Origin: Variovorax sp. J22P240
GTDB taxonomy: Bacteria; Pseudomonadota; Gammaproteobacteria; Burkholderiales; Burkholderiaceae_C
Length of the DNA: 64,000 nucleotides
Reading direction: 5' to 3'
NCBI RefSeq assembly: GCF_030316855.1
Contig: NZ_JASZYR010000004.1
Coordinates: 62,001 to 126,000 of the forward strand
Part shown: one piece after another, positions 39,926 through 51,009 of the stretch
Layout: each line of letters begins with the position of its first letter
Position numbering within the stretch: the stretch's first letter is position 1
Program-made: the position numbers and the translations under genes
The notes under the pieces: model-generated
What the model was told of the DNA's origin: nothing
Seen by the model: only the letters and a program-made list of their open reading frames with translations
Databases searched by the model: none

Positions 39926-41224
39926 CTAGTACCCCAGCTTCCGCGGCAACCACAACGCCAATTCTGGCCAGGCGATCACCGCCACCATCACGAGGAACAT
40001 CGCGAACAGCATCCAGCCCACCCAGCGCACGGTCTCTTCCATGCGCACGTTGGCGATGCGGCACGACACCATGAGGTTCACGGCCAGCGGCGGCGTGAAC
40101 TGGCCGAGCGCGACCTTGAGCGTGAGGATCACGCCGAACCAAACCGGGTCCCACTTGTAGTACTGCACGATCGGCCACAGCAGCGGCACGAAGATCAGGA
40201 AGATCGACACGCCATCCAGGAACATGCCGACGGTGATCAACATCAGGATCAGCAGCGACAGCACGCCGTATTCTCCGAGCCCGGAATTCACGATCGCGCG
40301 GGTGACCGGATCGATCACGCCCAGCGTCGAGAGCGAGTACGCGAAGATGCCCGCGAGCGACACCACCAGCAGGATCACGGCCGACAGTTCACCCGATTCG
40401 CGCAGGATCACGAACAGATCCTTCACCTTGATCGTGCGGTGGATCGCCATGCCCACGAACAGCCCGTAGAACACCGCCACCACCGCCGCCTCGGTCGGCG
40501 TGAACAGCCCGGCGCGCATGCCGCCGAGGATCAGCACCGGAGCCGCCAGGCCCCAGATTGCATCACGGAAACTCTTCCAGAACGGCGGCCGCGGCAGGCT
40601 GGATTCGAGCGCGCCCATCTTGTGCTTGCGCGCCAGCCACACGGCCGGAATGATCAGCGCGACGCCAGCCAGGATGCCGGGGATCATGCCCGCCGCGAAC
40701 AGTGCCGGCACCGAAGCGCCTGGCACCAGCACCGAGTAGACGATGAACGCGACCGAAGGCGGAATCAGGATGTCGGTGGCTGCGGCTGCGCCCACCACGC
40801 TGGCCGAGTACGCGTCGGGGTAGCCTGCGCGCGACATGGCCGTGATCATCACCGCGCCGACCGCAGCCGCATTGGCCGGGCCCGAGCCAGAGATGCCGCC
40901 GAGGAACATCGCGACCACGATTGCCACCAGCGGCAGCATGCCGGGCCCGCGCCCGACGATCGCGATCGCGAAGTTGACCAACCGCAGCGCCACGCCCGAG
41001 CGGTCGAAGATCGAGCCGACCAGCACGAACATCGGGATCGCGAGCAGGGGGTACTTGCCGAGGCCGGCATAGAAGTTCTGCGGCACGGCCAGCAGGCCGA
41101 ACCACTGCGCGTCGCTATTGGCGAGCGCGATGCAGGCCGCACCGGCGAGGCCGAGCGCCGCACCGATCGGCACGCCCACCAGCATCATCAGCAGGAAGGC
41201 GACGAAAAGAAGCGTGGGGATCAC
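39926..41224 (-). CDS. dctM: TRAP transporter large permease DctM
   Basis: A 432-residue membrane protein with about 12 hydrophobic segments and typical DctM blocks: LLMMLVGVPIGAALGLAG, AIPMFVLVGSIFDRSG, GGISGSGPANAAAVGAVMI, TDILIPPSVAFIVYSVL and GLFTPTEAAVVAVFYGL. It is the main translocation subunit of a sodium-dependent TRAP transporter. It starts with GTG at 41224, overlapping the dctQ stop by 4 bp (GTGA), so the two permease subunits are co-translated. A longer open frame upstream is a shadow of dctQ. Confidence 0.94.
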   Translation of the reverse strand: MIPTLLFVAFLLMMLVGVPIGAALGLAGAACIALANSDAQWFGLLAVPQNFYAGLGKYPLLAIPMFVLVGSIFDRSGVALRLVNFAIAIVGRGPGMLPLVAIVVAMFLGGISGSGPANAAAVGAVMITAMSRAGYPDAYSASVVGAAAATDILIPPSVAFIVYSVLVPGASVPALFAAGMIPGILAGVALIIPAVWLARKHKMGALESSLPRPPFWKSFRDAIWGLAAPVLILGGMRAGLFTPTEAAVVAVFYGLFVGMAIHRTIKVKDLFVILRESGELSAVILLVVSLAGIFAYSLSTLGVIDPVTRAIVNSGLGEYGVLSLLILMLITVGMFLDGVSIFLIFVPLLWPIVQYYKWDPVWFGVILTLKVALGQFTPPLAVNLMVSCRIANVRMEETVRWVGWMLFAMFLVMVAVIAWPELALWLPRKLGY

Positions 41225-41781
41225 TGGTCCGGGCCCCCATAGTTCGTCTTGCGGCCGCGGCGCACGAAGAGGCCGATGGCCCGCAGTGCGATCGCGAAGG
41301 ACACGATGGGCAGCCAGATCGAATACCACCACTGCGGGACGCCGATGCCGGGCGAGGTTTCCTCGAAACGGTAGTCGTCCCAGACCACGCGCACGCTCAG
41401 CGCGCCGATCAGCAGGAACAGTACCGCCACCATCAGGGCGCCGAACTGCGCGAGCCGCTTGCGCCGCGCCATGGTGCCGCTTTCGGCGAAGTACTCGATG
41501 CGGATATGCCGGTCGCGAGCGACGGCGGCGGAGCCGGCCACCAGCGCCAGCAGGATCATCAGGAACACGGAGAACTCCTCGGTCCACGCGAAGGAGGAGT
41601 CGGTGAAGTAGCGCACCAGCACATTCGCAAAAGTGATGCAGGCCAGGAGGCCCATGATGGTCACCGTGGCCCAGTCCTCGATCGCGAGGGGAACGCGCGT
41701 CGGTTCGTCGGCGGCTTCGATTTCAGGGGGGAGGGGGCTGGCGGCGTCCAGCACGGGGCCGGACTCGGTGGGAGTGGTCAT
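41221..41781 (-). CDS. dctQ: TRAP transporter small permease DctQ
   Basis: A 186-residue membrane protein with four hydrophobic segments and the DctQ blocks ITFANVLVRYFTDSSFAWTEE and AVARDRHIRIEYF. It forms the small membrane subunit that pairs with DctM. A long hydrophilic N-terminus (about 30 residues, rich in Pro and Glu) precedes TM1. The ATG at 41781 is used here, though it has no clear ribosome-binding site; a TTG at 41820 preceded by AAGGGG is an alternative that adds 13 residues. It is the first gene of the dctQ-dctM-dctP set. Confidence 0.88.
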   Translation of the reverse strand: MTTPTESGPVLDAASPLPPEIEAADEPTRVPLAIEDWATVTIMGLLACITFANVLVRYFTDSSFAWTEEFSVFLMILLALVAGSAAVARDRHIRIEYFAESGTMARRKRLAQFGALMVAVLFLLIGALSVRVVWDDYRFEETSPGIGVPQWWYSIWLPIVSFAIALRAIGLFVRRGRKTNYGGPDQ

Positions 41782-41873
41782 CGGGAGAGGAGGGAAGCAG
41801 CTATGAATCGTAACGATCAATGACCCCTTCCCTCATCGGGGGTTTCCTTAGCTGCCGCCCTGTTGAGACCCGG

Positions 41874-42860
<987 letters not shown>

Positions 42861-42869
42861 TCAGAGGGC

Positions 42870-43805
42870 TTAGAGAGCCTTGACCAGGTCCGGCACGGCC
42901 GTGAACAGGTCAGCCACAAGGCCGTAGTCGGCCACGCTGAAGATCGGTGCTTCTTCGTCCTTGTTGATCGCCACGATCACCTTGGAGTCCTTCATGCCCG
43001 CCAGATGCTGGATCGCGCCCGAGATGCCGGCTGCGATGTAGAGCTGCGGCGCGACGATCTTGCCCGTCTGTCCGACTTGCCAGTCGTTCGGGGCGTAGCC
43101 TGCGTCCACTGCCGCGCGGCTCGCACCGAGGCCTGCGTTGAGCTTGTCCGCGAGGGGCGCCATCACTTCGGTGAACTTCTCCGCGCTACCGAGCGCCCGG
43201 CCGCCCGAGACAATGATCTTGGCGGCCGTCAGTTCGGGGCGTTCGCTCTTGGTGACTTCACGGCCCACGAAGCTGCTCTTGCCGCTGTCGGCCACGCCGT
43301 CCACGGTTTCCACCGCTGCGCTGCCGCCCGTGGCTGCGGCCGCATCGAAGCCCGTGGTGCGCACCGTCGCGACCTTGATCGGGTCGCTGCTCTGGACGAT
43401 GGCAATCGCATTGCCCGCATAGATGGGGCGCTCGAAGGTGTCGGGGCTGTCCACCTTGGTGATGTCGCTGATCTGCGCGACATCGAGCTTGGCAGCCACG
43501 CGAGGCGCCACGTTCTTGCCGTTGGCCGTGGCCGGGAACAGGATGTGGCTGTAGTTCTTGGCGATCGCGAGAACCTGAGCTGCAACGTTCTCGGCGAGGT
43601 TCTCCGCCAGGCTCGGGCTGTCGGCCACGATCACCTTGGCAACGCCTGCCACCTGGGCGGCAGCCTTGCCGGCTTCGGCGGCATTGGCGCCGGCCACCAG
43701 CACGTGGACATCGCCGCTCGCGCAAGCGATGCCCGCGGTCACGGTATTCAGGGTCGCCGGCTTGAGCGTGGCGTGGTCGTGTTCGGCAATAACAAGTACG
43801 GTCAT
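42870..43805 (-). CDS. etfA: Electron transfer flavoprotein alpha subunit
   Basis: A 311-residue ETF alpha subunit. The C-terminal FAD-binding region shows [40 protein letters not shown] and [18 protein letters not shown]. With EtfB it accepts electrons from acyl-CoA dehydrogenases and passes them to ETF:ubiquinone oxidoreductase. The start at 43805 ([15 protein letters not shown]) is chosen; the longer frame is a shadow of etfB. It directly follows etfB (2 bp apart), the usual order. Confidence 0.96.
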   Translation of the reverse strand: MTVLVIAEHDHATLKPATLNTVTAGIACASGDVHVLVAGANAAEAGKAAAQVAGVAKVIVADSPSLAENLAENVAAQVLAIAKNYSHILFPATANGKNVAPRVAAKLDVAQISDITKVDSPDTFERPIYAGNAIAIVQSSDPIKVATVRTTGFDAAAATGGSAAVETVDGVADSGKSSFVGREVTKSERPELTAAKIIVSGGRALGSAEKFTEVMAPLADKLNAGLGASRAAVDAGYAPNDWQVGQTGKIVAPQLYIAAGISGAIQHLAGMKDSKVIVAINKDEEAPIFSVADYGLVADLFTAVPDLVKAL

Positions 43806-43807
43806 GA

Positions 43808-44557
43808 TCAGATCACCTTGGCTTCGTTCTTCAGCTTGTCCACCAGGGTGGCCACGTCGGGCACCTTGATGCCGGCGCCACGCTTGGGCGGCTCGGAGAC
43901 CTTCAGGGTCTTCAGGCGCGGCGTGACGTCCACCCCGAGGTCTTCGGGCTTGAAGGTGTCGAGTTGCTTCTTCTTGGCCTTCATGATGTTGGGCAAGGTC
44001 ACGTAGCGCGGCTCGTTCAGGCGCAGGTCGGTGGTGATGACTGCGGGCAGCGACAAGGAGATGGTTTCCAGGCCGCCGTCGACTTCGCGGGTGACATTGA
44101 CCTTGTCGCCGGCCACTTCGACCTTGGAGGCGAAGGTGGCTTGCGGCAAGTCCGCCAGTGCCGCCAGCATCTGGCCGGTCTGGTTGGCGTCGTCGTCGAT
44201 GGCTTGCTTGCCGAGGATCACGAGTTGGGGCTGTTCCTTGTCGACCAGCGCCTTGAGCAGCTTGGCAACAGCCAGGGGTTGCAGCTCTTCGGTGGTCTCC
44301 ACCAGGATGCCGCGATCGGCACCGATGGCCATGGCCGTGCGCAGGGTCTCCTGGCACTTCGCATCGCCGCAGGACACGGCGATGATTTCCGTGGCGACGC
44401 CCTTCTCCTTCAAGCGCACTGCCTCTTCGACGGCGATCTCGTCGAAGGGGTTCATGCTCATCTTGACGTTGGCGATGTCCACACCGGTGCCGTCGGACTT
44501 GACGCGCACCTTGACGTTGTAGTCGACGACCCGTTTGACGGGGACCAGGATCTTCAT
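43808..44557 (-). CDS. etfB: Electron transfer flavoprotein beta subunit
   Basis: A 249-residue ETF beta subunit. Blocks: [42 protein letters not shown] segment (written here as [20 protein letters not shown]), [20 protein letters not shown] and the AMP-binding-like [17 protein letters not shown]. It partners with the adjacent etfA product. Location in a cluster with acyl-CoA dehydrogenases suggests that it serves them, although this may be the cell's general ETF. The RBS region GGAGCTAGACAC lies just upstream. Confidence 0.96.
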   Translation of the reverse strand: MKILVPVKRVVDYNVKVRVKSDGTGVDIANVKMSMNPFDEIAVEEAVRLKEKGVATEIIAVSCGDAKCQETLRTAMAIGADRGILVETTEELQPLAVAKLLKALVDKEQPQLVILGKQAIDDDANQTGQMLAALADLPQATFASKVEVAGDKVNVTREVDGGLETISLSLPAVITTDLRLNEPRYVTLPNIMKAKKKQLDTFKPEDLGVDVTPRLKTLKVSEPPKRGAGIKVPDVATLVDKLKNEAKVI

Positions 44558-44591
44558 GTGTCTAGCTCCTTCGGTTTTGAGATTCTGCGAT

Positions 44592-45590
44592 TCACTCGAG
44601 CTTGGCGCCCGATTGCTTGATCAGGCGCTCCCACACCGGGCGCTCCTGCTTGTAGGCGGCGGCAAAGGCTTCGGGCGAGCTGTCCTTGAGCTCGAAGCCC
44701 ATTCCAGCGACCTTCGCTTGCACGTCGGGTTGCTGCGTCGCCTTGCGCACTTCGTCCGCGATGCGCTGCACGATGGGCTTCGGCGTGTTGCCCGGCGCCG
44801 CGATGGCGAGCCAGCCGGTCACGCGATAGGCCTCGTCCTTCATGCCTTGCTCCGCCAGCGTCGGCACGTTGGGCAGCGTGCTCATGCGGCGGTCGCCGGT
44901 CACGCCGATGGCCTTGACCTTGCCGGCCTCGATCTGCGGCTTCGCGACCAGTGCGCTGGCATACGCCATCTGGATCTGGCCGCCGATGAGGTCCTGCAGC
45001 ATCGGCGCCTCGCCCTTGTAGGCGACGTGGTTCATGTCGGCGTTCTGCGTCAGGCTCATGTGCGCGCCGGCCAGGTGCGGATAGGCGCCGACGCCGTAGG
45101 AGCCATAGGCCACCTTGCCCTTGTTGGCGCTGACGTACTTGAGCAGCTCGGGCCCGGTCTTGACCGGCACGCTCGGATGCACCACCAACACCAGCGGCGC
45201 CATCGCGATCTGGTAGACCAGCGTGAGGTCGCGCTGCGTGTCGTAGGGCAGCTTCTCGTAGAGGAACTGGTTGGTGAGCAGCGAATTGCTCAGTGACAAC
45301 ACGATGGTGTAGCCGTCCGGCGCGGCCTTCGCGACTGCGTCGGTGCCGATGATGCCGGCCGCGCCGGGCTTGTTGTCGATGATGACGGGCTGACCGAGGC
45401 CCGCCGCCATCTTCTCGGCCAGCACGCGCGCCAGCACGTCGGTCGCGCCGCCGGCGGCGAAGGGCACCACCATCTTGATCGGCTTGTTCGGATAGGTCTG
45501 CGCCTGCGCGGGCGCGATGGCGCACAGCACCGCGGCGGAGGCCGAGGCGCAGAGCCACGCTCGGCGGCTCATGGTTTGCAAAGAGGTCAA
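44592..45590 (-). CDS. Bug-family tripartite tricarboxylate receptor 3
   Basis: A 332-residue periplasmic receptor. The signal peptide region [19 protein letters not shown] has a twin-Arg-like start and cleavage near [21 protein letters not shown]. Bug blocks [19 protein letters not shown] and [20 protein letters not shown] are clear. The TTG start at 45590 is favoured because a GGAGACACACC site precedes it; ATG at 45572 is the alternative and would shorten the protein by six residues. It lies inside the minus-strand catabolic cluster between the acyl-CoA ligase and etfB, so its ligand is probably the acid degraded by this cluster. Confidence 0.92.
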   Translation of the reverse strand: MTSLQTMSRRAWLCASASAAVLCAIAPAQAQTYPNKPIKMVVPFAAGGATDVLARVLAEKMAAGLGQPVIIDNKPGAAGIIGTDAVAKAAPDGYTIVLSLSNSLLTNQFLYEKLPYDTQRDLTLVYQIAMAPLVLVVHPSVPVKTGPELLKYVSANKGKVAYGSYGVGAYPHLAGAHMSLTQNADMNHVAYKGEAPMLQDLIGGQIQMAYASALVAKPQIEAGKVKAIGVTGDRRMSTLPNVPTLAEQGMKDEAYRVTGWLAIAAPGNTPKPIVQRIADEVRKATQQPDVQAKVAGMGFELKDSSPEAFAAAYKQERPVWERLIKQSGAKLE

Positions 45591-45628
45591 GGTGTGTCTC
45601 CGGTTCGTGTTCAGAAGAATGCGCGCGG

Positions 45629-47569
45629 CTATTTCAGGATCACCTGCGCCTTGATGGGCAGGCGTCCCAGCAACTCCTGCAACTGGCTCTGCAGCGCTGG
45701 TGCCTGCGCTCCCACGGCCGCCGCGTCGACAACGACCTTCAGCGCACTGTCGCCATCGGCCTGCACCTGCGGGCGTACCGCGGCGCCGACGCCCAATGCG
45801 GCGCAGGCTTCGTCCACCATCGTGGCGGCCACCTTGCGCGCAGCCATCGAGCGCAGTTCAGGCTTGAAGATCTTGCCGACGTTGGTCATCGGCATCGTCT
45901 CGATGACGATCACCGACTTGGGCTTGGCCGGCGCTTCGTCGACCCGCCCGGCGGTGAAGGCCAGCAATTCTTCCTCGCTCGCTGATGCGCCGGGCACGAG
46001 CGTCGCGAAGACCACCGGCAGCTCGCCCGCATAGGCATCGGGTGCGCCAACGGCGGCGCACAGCTGCACCGCGGGGTGCGCACCGAGTGCGTCCTCGATG
46101 ACTTTCGGATCGATGTTGTGGCCGCTGCGGATGATCAGGTCCTTCGAGCGGCCGCTGAGATTCAGCCGCCCCTCGTCGTCCATCCAGCCGAGGTCGCCGG
46201 TGGCGAGCCAGCCGTCGGCCGTGAAGGCCTTGGCGTTGTCGGCCGGATCGACGAAGCCCGAGAACAGGTTCGGCGACTTGAACAGCACCATGCCCTGTTC
46301 GCCCGCCGGCAGGTCGCGGTCGCTGGCATTGCCGTTCTCGTCGAGAGCGACGATGCGCAATTGCGTGAAGGGGAGCGGAAAACCGACGCAGCCCGCAGGC
46401 CCGATCACGCCCGGTGGCGTGATGGTCGAGATGCCGGCCATCTCCGTCATGCCCAGGCTCTCGTGCACGTGCAGGCCGAAAAGGCGCTCGAAGCGCGCCG
46501 CGAGTTCCGGTGCCAGCACGGCGGCGCCAGTGCGGCAATAGCGGATCGACGAGATGTCCGCGCCATCGAGCGGCACGTTCGCCAGCGCCGCGAGCACGGT
46601 CGGGACCGCCGACAGCGAGGTCGGCCGGTACTTCTCGACCAGCCGCCAGTAATTGGCGAGCACCTCCTTGTTACGCAGCAGCGAAGTGGTCGGAATGATC
46701 ACCTCCACGCCCGCGGACAGGGATGCCAGCGAGGCCGGCAGCACGCCCGCGACGTGGAACAACGGATAGCCGTTGATGGAGGTGTCACTCGAACCCTGGC
46801 CGGCGACGTTCACGCTGGCCCAGGCGGTGAACACCTGCGCGCCGTGGCTGTGGCGCGCGAGCTTGGGCGCGCCCGTGGTGCCACCGGTGTGGAAGTAGGC
46901 GGCGATGTCGCTGGCTTGAATGTCGCGGCCGCTCACCAGATGGTCATCCGGCTCGCGTTCGCGCAAGGTCTTGAAGTCGGCCACGCCTTCGGGCAAGGCC
47001 CCTGCACTGATGGGCGCTTCGTCATGCGGCGCCACGCGCAGCACGGTCGTGAGCGTGGGCACCTGGCTGCGAAGCCGCATCGCCTTCGACCACATGCCGG
47101 ATTCGGCGTCGGAGCCATAGGCGATCAACACCTTGGCACGGCCCGCCGTCATCAGCGAGACCAGCTTTTCGTCGGTGAGCAGCGGGTTGAGCGGCTGCAC
47201 GATGCCGGCCGCCGCACCGCCCCACAGCGCGAGGTGGTACTCCAGGCAGCCCGGCAGCAGCACGGCAATGGCATCGTCGGGCCCGACGCCGAGCGCATGC
47301 AGTGCGTTGGCGGTCTGGTGGATGCCGGCCAGCAGCTCGGCATAGGACCAGCGGATCGGCTCGTCCGCCGGATTGCCCGTGCGCAGGAAGGTCAACGCCG
47401 TCTTGTCGCCGAAGGCCGCGCCGGCATTGCGGAAGATCTCGTAGGTGCTGCGAACGGTCAGCGCCTCGTCGAGCGGCGTTTCTTCGAGCCGGCGGATGTC
47501 CGCGAGGCTGCGGATGGGAAAGGACGCGCTGAAGGGCGCTGCGATCCGGGGTTCGCTCGTGCGGCTCAT
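45629..47569 (-). CDS. AMP-binding acyl-CoA synthetase (catabolic cluster)
   Basis: A 646-residue ANL ligase. Motifs: P-loop YFHTGGTTGAPKLARHSHGA, LGMTEMAGIST, GWLATGDLGWMDDEGR, hinge LSGRSKDLIIRSGHNIDP and the C-terminal catalytic Lys in NVGKIFKPEL. The C-terminal domain is longer than usual, ending with an extra roughly 70 residues (Ala/Val-rich). It should activate the imported carboxylate to its CoA ester with ATP, in parallel with the CoA-transferase at 48664. It is flanked on both sides by Bug receptors. Substrate unknown; a medium-chain, aromatic or dicarboxylic acid is possible. Confidence 0.9.
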   Translation of the reverse strand: MSRTSEPRIAAPFSASFPIRSLADIRRLEETPLDEALTVRSTYEIFRNAGAAFGDKTALTFLRTGNPADEPIRWSYAELLAGIHQTANALHALGVGPDDAIAVLLPGCLEYHLALWGGAAAGIVQPLNPLLTDEKLVSLMTAGRAKVLIAYGSDAESGMWSKAMRLRSQVPTLTTVLRVAPHDEAPISAGALPEGVADFKTLREREPDDHLVSGRDIQASDIAAYFHTGGTTGAPKLARHSHGAQVFTAWASVNVAGQGSSDTSINGYPLFHVAGVLPASLASLSAGVEVIIPTTSLLRNKEVLANYWRLVEKYRPTSLSAVPTVLAALANVPLDGADISSIRYCRTGAAVLAPELAARFERLFGLHVHESLGMTEMAGISTITPPGVIGPAGCVGFPLPFTQLRIVALDENGNASDRDLPAGEQGMVLFKSPNLFSGFVDPADNAKAFTADGWLATGDLGWMDDEGRLNLSGRSKDLIIRSGHNIDPKVIEDALGAHPAVQLCAAVGAPDAYAGELPVVFATLVPGASASEEELLAFTAGRVDEAPAKPKSVIVIETMPMTNVGKIFKPELRSMAARKVAATMVDEACAALGVGAAVRPQVQADGDSALKVVVDAAAVGAQAPALQSQLQELLGRLPIKAQVILK

Positions 47570-47638
47570 GAATGCTGTCTCCTGGTTCGGTTTTGTCTCG
47601 AATCATGCGCCGGGCCGTCCCACGGCCCGAAGTGCGAC

Positions 47639-48643
47639 CTACTTGTTGGTGATGTTGTTGTCGCGGATCACCTTGCCCCAGCGCTCGTAGTCCTGGCGCA
47701 TGCGCGTCGCCATCTGCTCGGGCGTCTGGAAGGCTGCGAAGGTGCCGACGCCTTCGAGCTTCTCCTGCACTTCCTTGTCGGCGAGTGCCTTCTTCAACTC
47801 GGCGTTCAGGCGCGCGACCACTTCCTTCGGCGTGCCGGCGGGCGCGAGCATGCCGCCCCACGAGGTGGCGTCGAAGCCGGGGAAGCCCTGCTCGGCCACC
47901 GTCTTCACGTCGGGAAGCAGGCTCACGCGCTTGGACGATCCGACGGCGATGGCGCGCAGCGTGCCCGACTTGATGTGCGGCAGCACGGCGATAAGGTCGG
48001 AGAACATCATCGGCACTTGCCCGCCGATCAGGTCCGTCACGGCGGGTGCGCTGCCGCGGTAGGGCACGTGCTGCATGTCGAAGTGCCCGACCGTCTTGAG
48101 CGACTCGGTCGTCAGGTGGCCGAAGCTGCCCGTGCCGGCGGTGGTGTAGTTGAGCTTGCCGCCTTGCTCCTTGGCCTTGGCGATGAGTTGCTGCAGGCCG
48201 GTCACGTCGGGCAGCGCCTTGGGATTGACCACCATCACGATCGGCAGATCGTAGGTCGTGCCCACCGGCGTGAAGTTCTTGAAGATGTCGTAGCTGGTGG
48301 GGCCGTACAGGTGTCCCGCGAGCAGGGTGGGCGTCGCGAGCATCACCAGCGTGTAGCCGTCCGGTGCGGCCTTGGCGGCAGCCGCCGCACCGATGGTGCC
48401 GGAGGCGCCGCTGCGGTTGTCGATCAGCACCGGCTGCTTGAGGCCGAGGGATATCTTCTGTCCGATGATGCGCGTCGCCGTGTCGGTCGGGCCGCCGGCG
48501 GGGAAGGGCACGATGATTGTGATCGGCTTGGTCGGCCAGGCTTGGGCCTGTGCGAAAGCGGAACCTGCCAGCAGCGGCAGCGCGAGGGCGAGCAGCGCGC
48601 GGCGCGCGGGGTTGCGGACGGAAGTCGGGAAACGGGAGGCCAT
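47639..48643 (-). CDS. Bug-family tripartite tricarboxylate receptor 4
   Basis: A 334-residue periplasmic receptor with signal peptide in residues about 10-31 (ARRALLALALPLLAGSAFA), followed by QAQAWPTKPITIIVPFPAGGP. Bug-fold blocks LIDNRSGASGTIGAAAAAKAA and VPYRGSAPAVTDLIGGQVPM are typical. It is the second Bug receptor in the same cluster, between the CoA-transferase and the acyl-CoA ligase. The two may bind different acids feeding the same route. No TctA/TctB membrane genes are in the window. Confidence 0.93.
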   Translation of the reverse strand: MASRFPTSVRNPARRALLALALPLLAGSAFAQAQAWPTKPITIIVPFPAGGPTDTATRIIGQKISLGLKQPVLIDNRSGASGTIGAAAAAKAAPDGYTLVMLATPTLLAGHLYGPTSYDIFKNFTPVGTTYDLPIVMVVNPKALPDVTGLQQLIAKAKEQGGKLNYTTAGTGSFGHLTTESLKTVGHFDMQHVPYRGSAPAVTDLIGGQVPMMFSDLIAVLPHIKSGTLRAIAVGSSKRVSLLPDVKTVAEQGFPGFDATSWGGMLAPAGTPKEVVARLNAELKKALADKEVQEKLEGVGTFAAFQTPEQMATRMRQDYERWGKVIRDNNITNK

Positions 48644-48663
48644 GGGTTCTTCAGGATGCGGCG

Positions 48664-49863
48664 TCAGAGGACGCCATTCGATTTCAGTTGGGAGAGCTTT
48701 TCGTCGGAGAGGCCGAGCAGCGACTGCAGCACGTCGTGTGTGCCTTCGCCGAGCTGCGGTGGTGCGCTGCGCACCGGCAGGCGTTCGCCGTCGAAGCGAT
48801 AGGGCGGCGCAAGCACGTTGACGCTGCCGGCCACGGGATGCGGCTGCGTGGTCACGAGCCCGGCATCGGTGGCGCGCTTGGACTGCAAGGCTTCGAGCAG
48901 GCCGAGCACTTCGCCGCAGGGAATGCCTGAGCGCGTGAGCTGTTCGAGCAGCGCCTTGCGCTTGCGCTTGCCGAGTTCGCGGTTGATCTCGGGCATCAGC
49001 ACCTCGCGGTTGGCGGAGCGCAGGATGTTGGTTTTGAAGCGTTCGTCGTCGGCGAGGTCGGGCCGCTCGATCACGTCGGTGCAGAAGCGCGCGAACTGGC
49101 TGTTGTTGCCGACGGTGATGACCAGTTGGCCGTCTTCGGCATCGAACACGCCGTAGGGAACGATCGACGGATGCGCATTGCCATAGCGCGGCGGGTCTTC
49201 GCCCATCAGCAGGGCTTCGAGACCGTAGTAGGCGGTGATCATCAGGCCGCAGTCGAACAGTGCCATCTCGATGTGGCGGCCGGTGCCCGTCTTCTCGCGC
49301 TCGTAGAGCGCCGCGAGGACGGCCTGCGCGGAATACATGCCGGTGAACAGGTCGACGGCGGCGACGCCGAACTTCAGCGGCGGCTGGTTCGCCTCGCCGT
49401 TGAGCGCCATCAGTCCCGCCTCACCCTGCACGACGAGGTCGTAGCCGGGGCGTGCGGCTTCGGGGCCGGTGCGGTCGTAGCCGGAGATCGAGCAGTAGAT
49501 GAGTCCGGGGTTGTCTTGCCGCAGCCGGTCGTAGCCGAGGCCCAGCTTGTCGATGCCTCCGAACTTGAAGTTCTGGATCACGACGTCGCTCTTCTTCGCG
49601 AGTTCGCGGGCGATTTCCTGGCCTTCGGGGGTCTGAAGGTCGAGGCCGACCGAGCGCTTGTTGCGGTTGACGCTGTTGAAGTAGGCCGTTTCGGTCTTGC
49701 CGACGCGCAGGCCCCAGTCGCGCGTGTCATCGCCGCGGCCGGGATGCTCGACCTTGATCACTTCCGCACCGAGGTCGGCCAGCACCATGCCGCACCACGG
49801 TCCTGCGAGGATGCGCGAAAGGTCGAGAACGCGGACGCCGGCCAGCGGCAGAGTGCCTTTCAT
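48664..49863 (-). CDS. CaiB/BaiF-family CoA-transferase (catabolic cluster)
   Basis: A 399-residue class III CoA-transferase. N-terminal block GVRVLDLSRILAGPWCGMVL, then DLGAEVIKVEHPGRGDDTRDWG. The expected catalytic Asp lies in FGVAAVDLFTGMYSAQAV. It closely resembles the succinyl-CoA:dicarboxylate transferases and relatives found with dicarboxylate degradation genes; the true acceptor is unknown. Its start (49863) overlaps the stop of the upstream acyl-CoA dehydrogenase by TGATG, so the two are translationally coupled. Confidence 0.92.
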   Translation of the reverse strand: MKGTLPLAGVRVLDLSRILAGPWCGMVLADLGAEVIKVEHPGRGDDTRDWGLRVGKTETAYFNSVNRNKRSVGLDLQTPEGQEIARELAKKSDVVIQNFKFGGIDKLGLGYDRLRQDNPGLIYCSISGYDRTGPEAARPGYDLVVQGEAGLMALNGEANQPPLKFGVAAVDLFTGMYSAQAVLAALYEREKTGTGRHIEMALFDCGLMITAYYGLEALLMGEDPPRYGNAHPSIVPYGVFDAEDGQLVITVGNNSQFARFCTDVIERPDLADDERFKTNILRSANREVLMPEINRELGKRKRKALLEQLTRSGIPCGEVLGLLEALQSKRATDAGLVTTQPHPVAGSVNVLAPPYRFDGERLPVRSAPPQLGEGTHDVLQSLLGLSDEKLSQLKSNGVL

Positions 49864-50999
49864 CAGTGATGCTCCCGTCCCAGCGCGATGTAGCGCTGGA
49901 GGTGGTGGTCCTCGTCACCGAGCTGGTGGTCGATCATCACCAGGCGCTTGGCGTAGTGGGCGAGCGGCAGTTCCCAGGTCATGCCGATGCCGCCGTGCAT
50001 CTGGATGCTTTCCTCGGCCACCAGTGTGCCGATGCGGCCGATGCTGACCTTGGCCGCCGACAGCGCGCGCTCGCGCGTCACGCGATCGGCGTCGATGGCC
50101 GCGGCCGCGTTGATCACGGCCGAACGCGCCTGCTCGATCTCCAGCAGCAGGTCCGCCATGCGGTGCTGCAGCGCCTGGAAGCTGCCGATGAGCGTGCCGA
50201 ACTGTTTGCGCGTGCGCAGGTACTCCAGCGTGGCCGTCTTGGCGGCTTCCATCGCGCCGAGCGCTTCGGCGCACAGCGCGAGCACACCGCGGCCGATGGC
50301 GCGCTCGAGCGTGGCGTGGCCTTGACCTTCGGTGCCCAGCAATGCGTCGGCGCCGAGCTTCACGTTGTCGAAGCCGAGTTCGGCCACGCGGCCGCCGTCG
50401 ATCGCGGGGCAGCCGCGCACCGTCAGTCCAGGTGTCTTCGCGGGCACGAGGAAGAGCGAGATGCCGGCTTCGTCGTCCACCGCGCCCGAGGTGCGCGCAG
50501 AGACCACGAAGAGATTGGCCTGTTCGCCCTGCTGCACGACCGCCTTGGCGCCCTTCAGCACCCAGCCGTCGCCGCTGCGCTCGGCGCGCGTCTGCACGCG
50601 GCTCAGCTCGTAGTGGGTTTCGGGTTCGTCATGTGCCAGCGTGGCGATCGTGGTGCCGCCGACGATCTCTGTCATCAGGCCCTTCTGCGTGTCGTTGCCT
50701 GCAACGGAAATGGCCTCGCCGGCCATCACCGCGCCCAGCAACGGTTCGACCACCAGGCCGCGGCCCAGTGCCTCGAAGACCACGGCGACATCGAAGCCGC
50801 CGCCGCCGAAGCCACCGTCGTCTTCACTGAAGAGCGCGCCGATCACGCCGAGTTCGGCGAACTGCTGCCAGATTTCGGTGCTGAATCCCTGTGCGGACTT
50901 GGCGATGCGGTCACGCGTCTCGAAGGCGTATTGCTCTGCGATGAAACGGTTCAGGCTGTCGGCGAGCATGCGCCGGTCTTCGGTGTGTTCGAAGTTCAT
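49863..50999 (-). CDS. Acyl-CoA dehydrogenase, PimD-like small subunit
   Basis: A 378-residue acyl-CoA dehydrogenase. It resembles the small subunit of pimeloyl-CoA dehydrogenase (PimD): starts MNFEHTEDRRMLADSLNRFI, has FSEDDGGFGGGGFDVAVVFE, RKQFGTLIGSFQALQHRMAD and ends EESIQMHGGIGMTWELPLAH. The usual catalytic YEGT-type Glu motif is absent from its C-terminus, as expected for a partner subunit. It lies directly downstream of a PimC-like dehydrogenase (10-bp gap), so the pair likely forms a heteromeric enzyme acting on a dicarboxyl-CoA or other medium-chain acyl-CoA. Confidence 0.85.
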   Translation of the reverse strand: MNFEHTEDRRMLADSLNRFIAEQYAFETRDRIAKSAQGFSTEIWQQFAELGVIGALFSEDDGGFGGGGFDVAVVFEALGRGLVVEPLLGAVMAGEAISVAGNDTQKGLMTEIVGGTTIATLAHDEPETHYELSRVQTRAERSGDGWVLKGAKAVVQQGEQANLFVVSARTSGAVDDEAGISLFLVPAKTPGLTVRGCPAIDGGRVAELGFDNVKLGADALLGTEGQGHATLERAIGRGVLALCAEALGAMEAAKTATLEYLRTRKQFGTLIGSFQALQHRMADLLLEIEQARSAVINAAAAIDADRVTRERALSAAKVSIGRIGTLVAEESIQMHGGIGMTWELPLAHYAKRLVMIDHQLGDEDHHLQRYIALGREHH

Positions 51000-51009
51000 G
51001 ACTGTTCCT

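Noticed and set aside
39402..40178. A 258-residue minus-strand open frame over the dctM-dctP gap
   Set aside because: It is translated hairpin repeat sequence plus antisense-like out-of-frame dctM; it has repeated low-complexity segments and no family resemblance.
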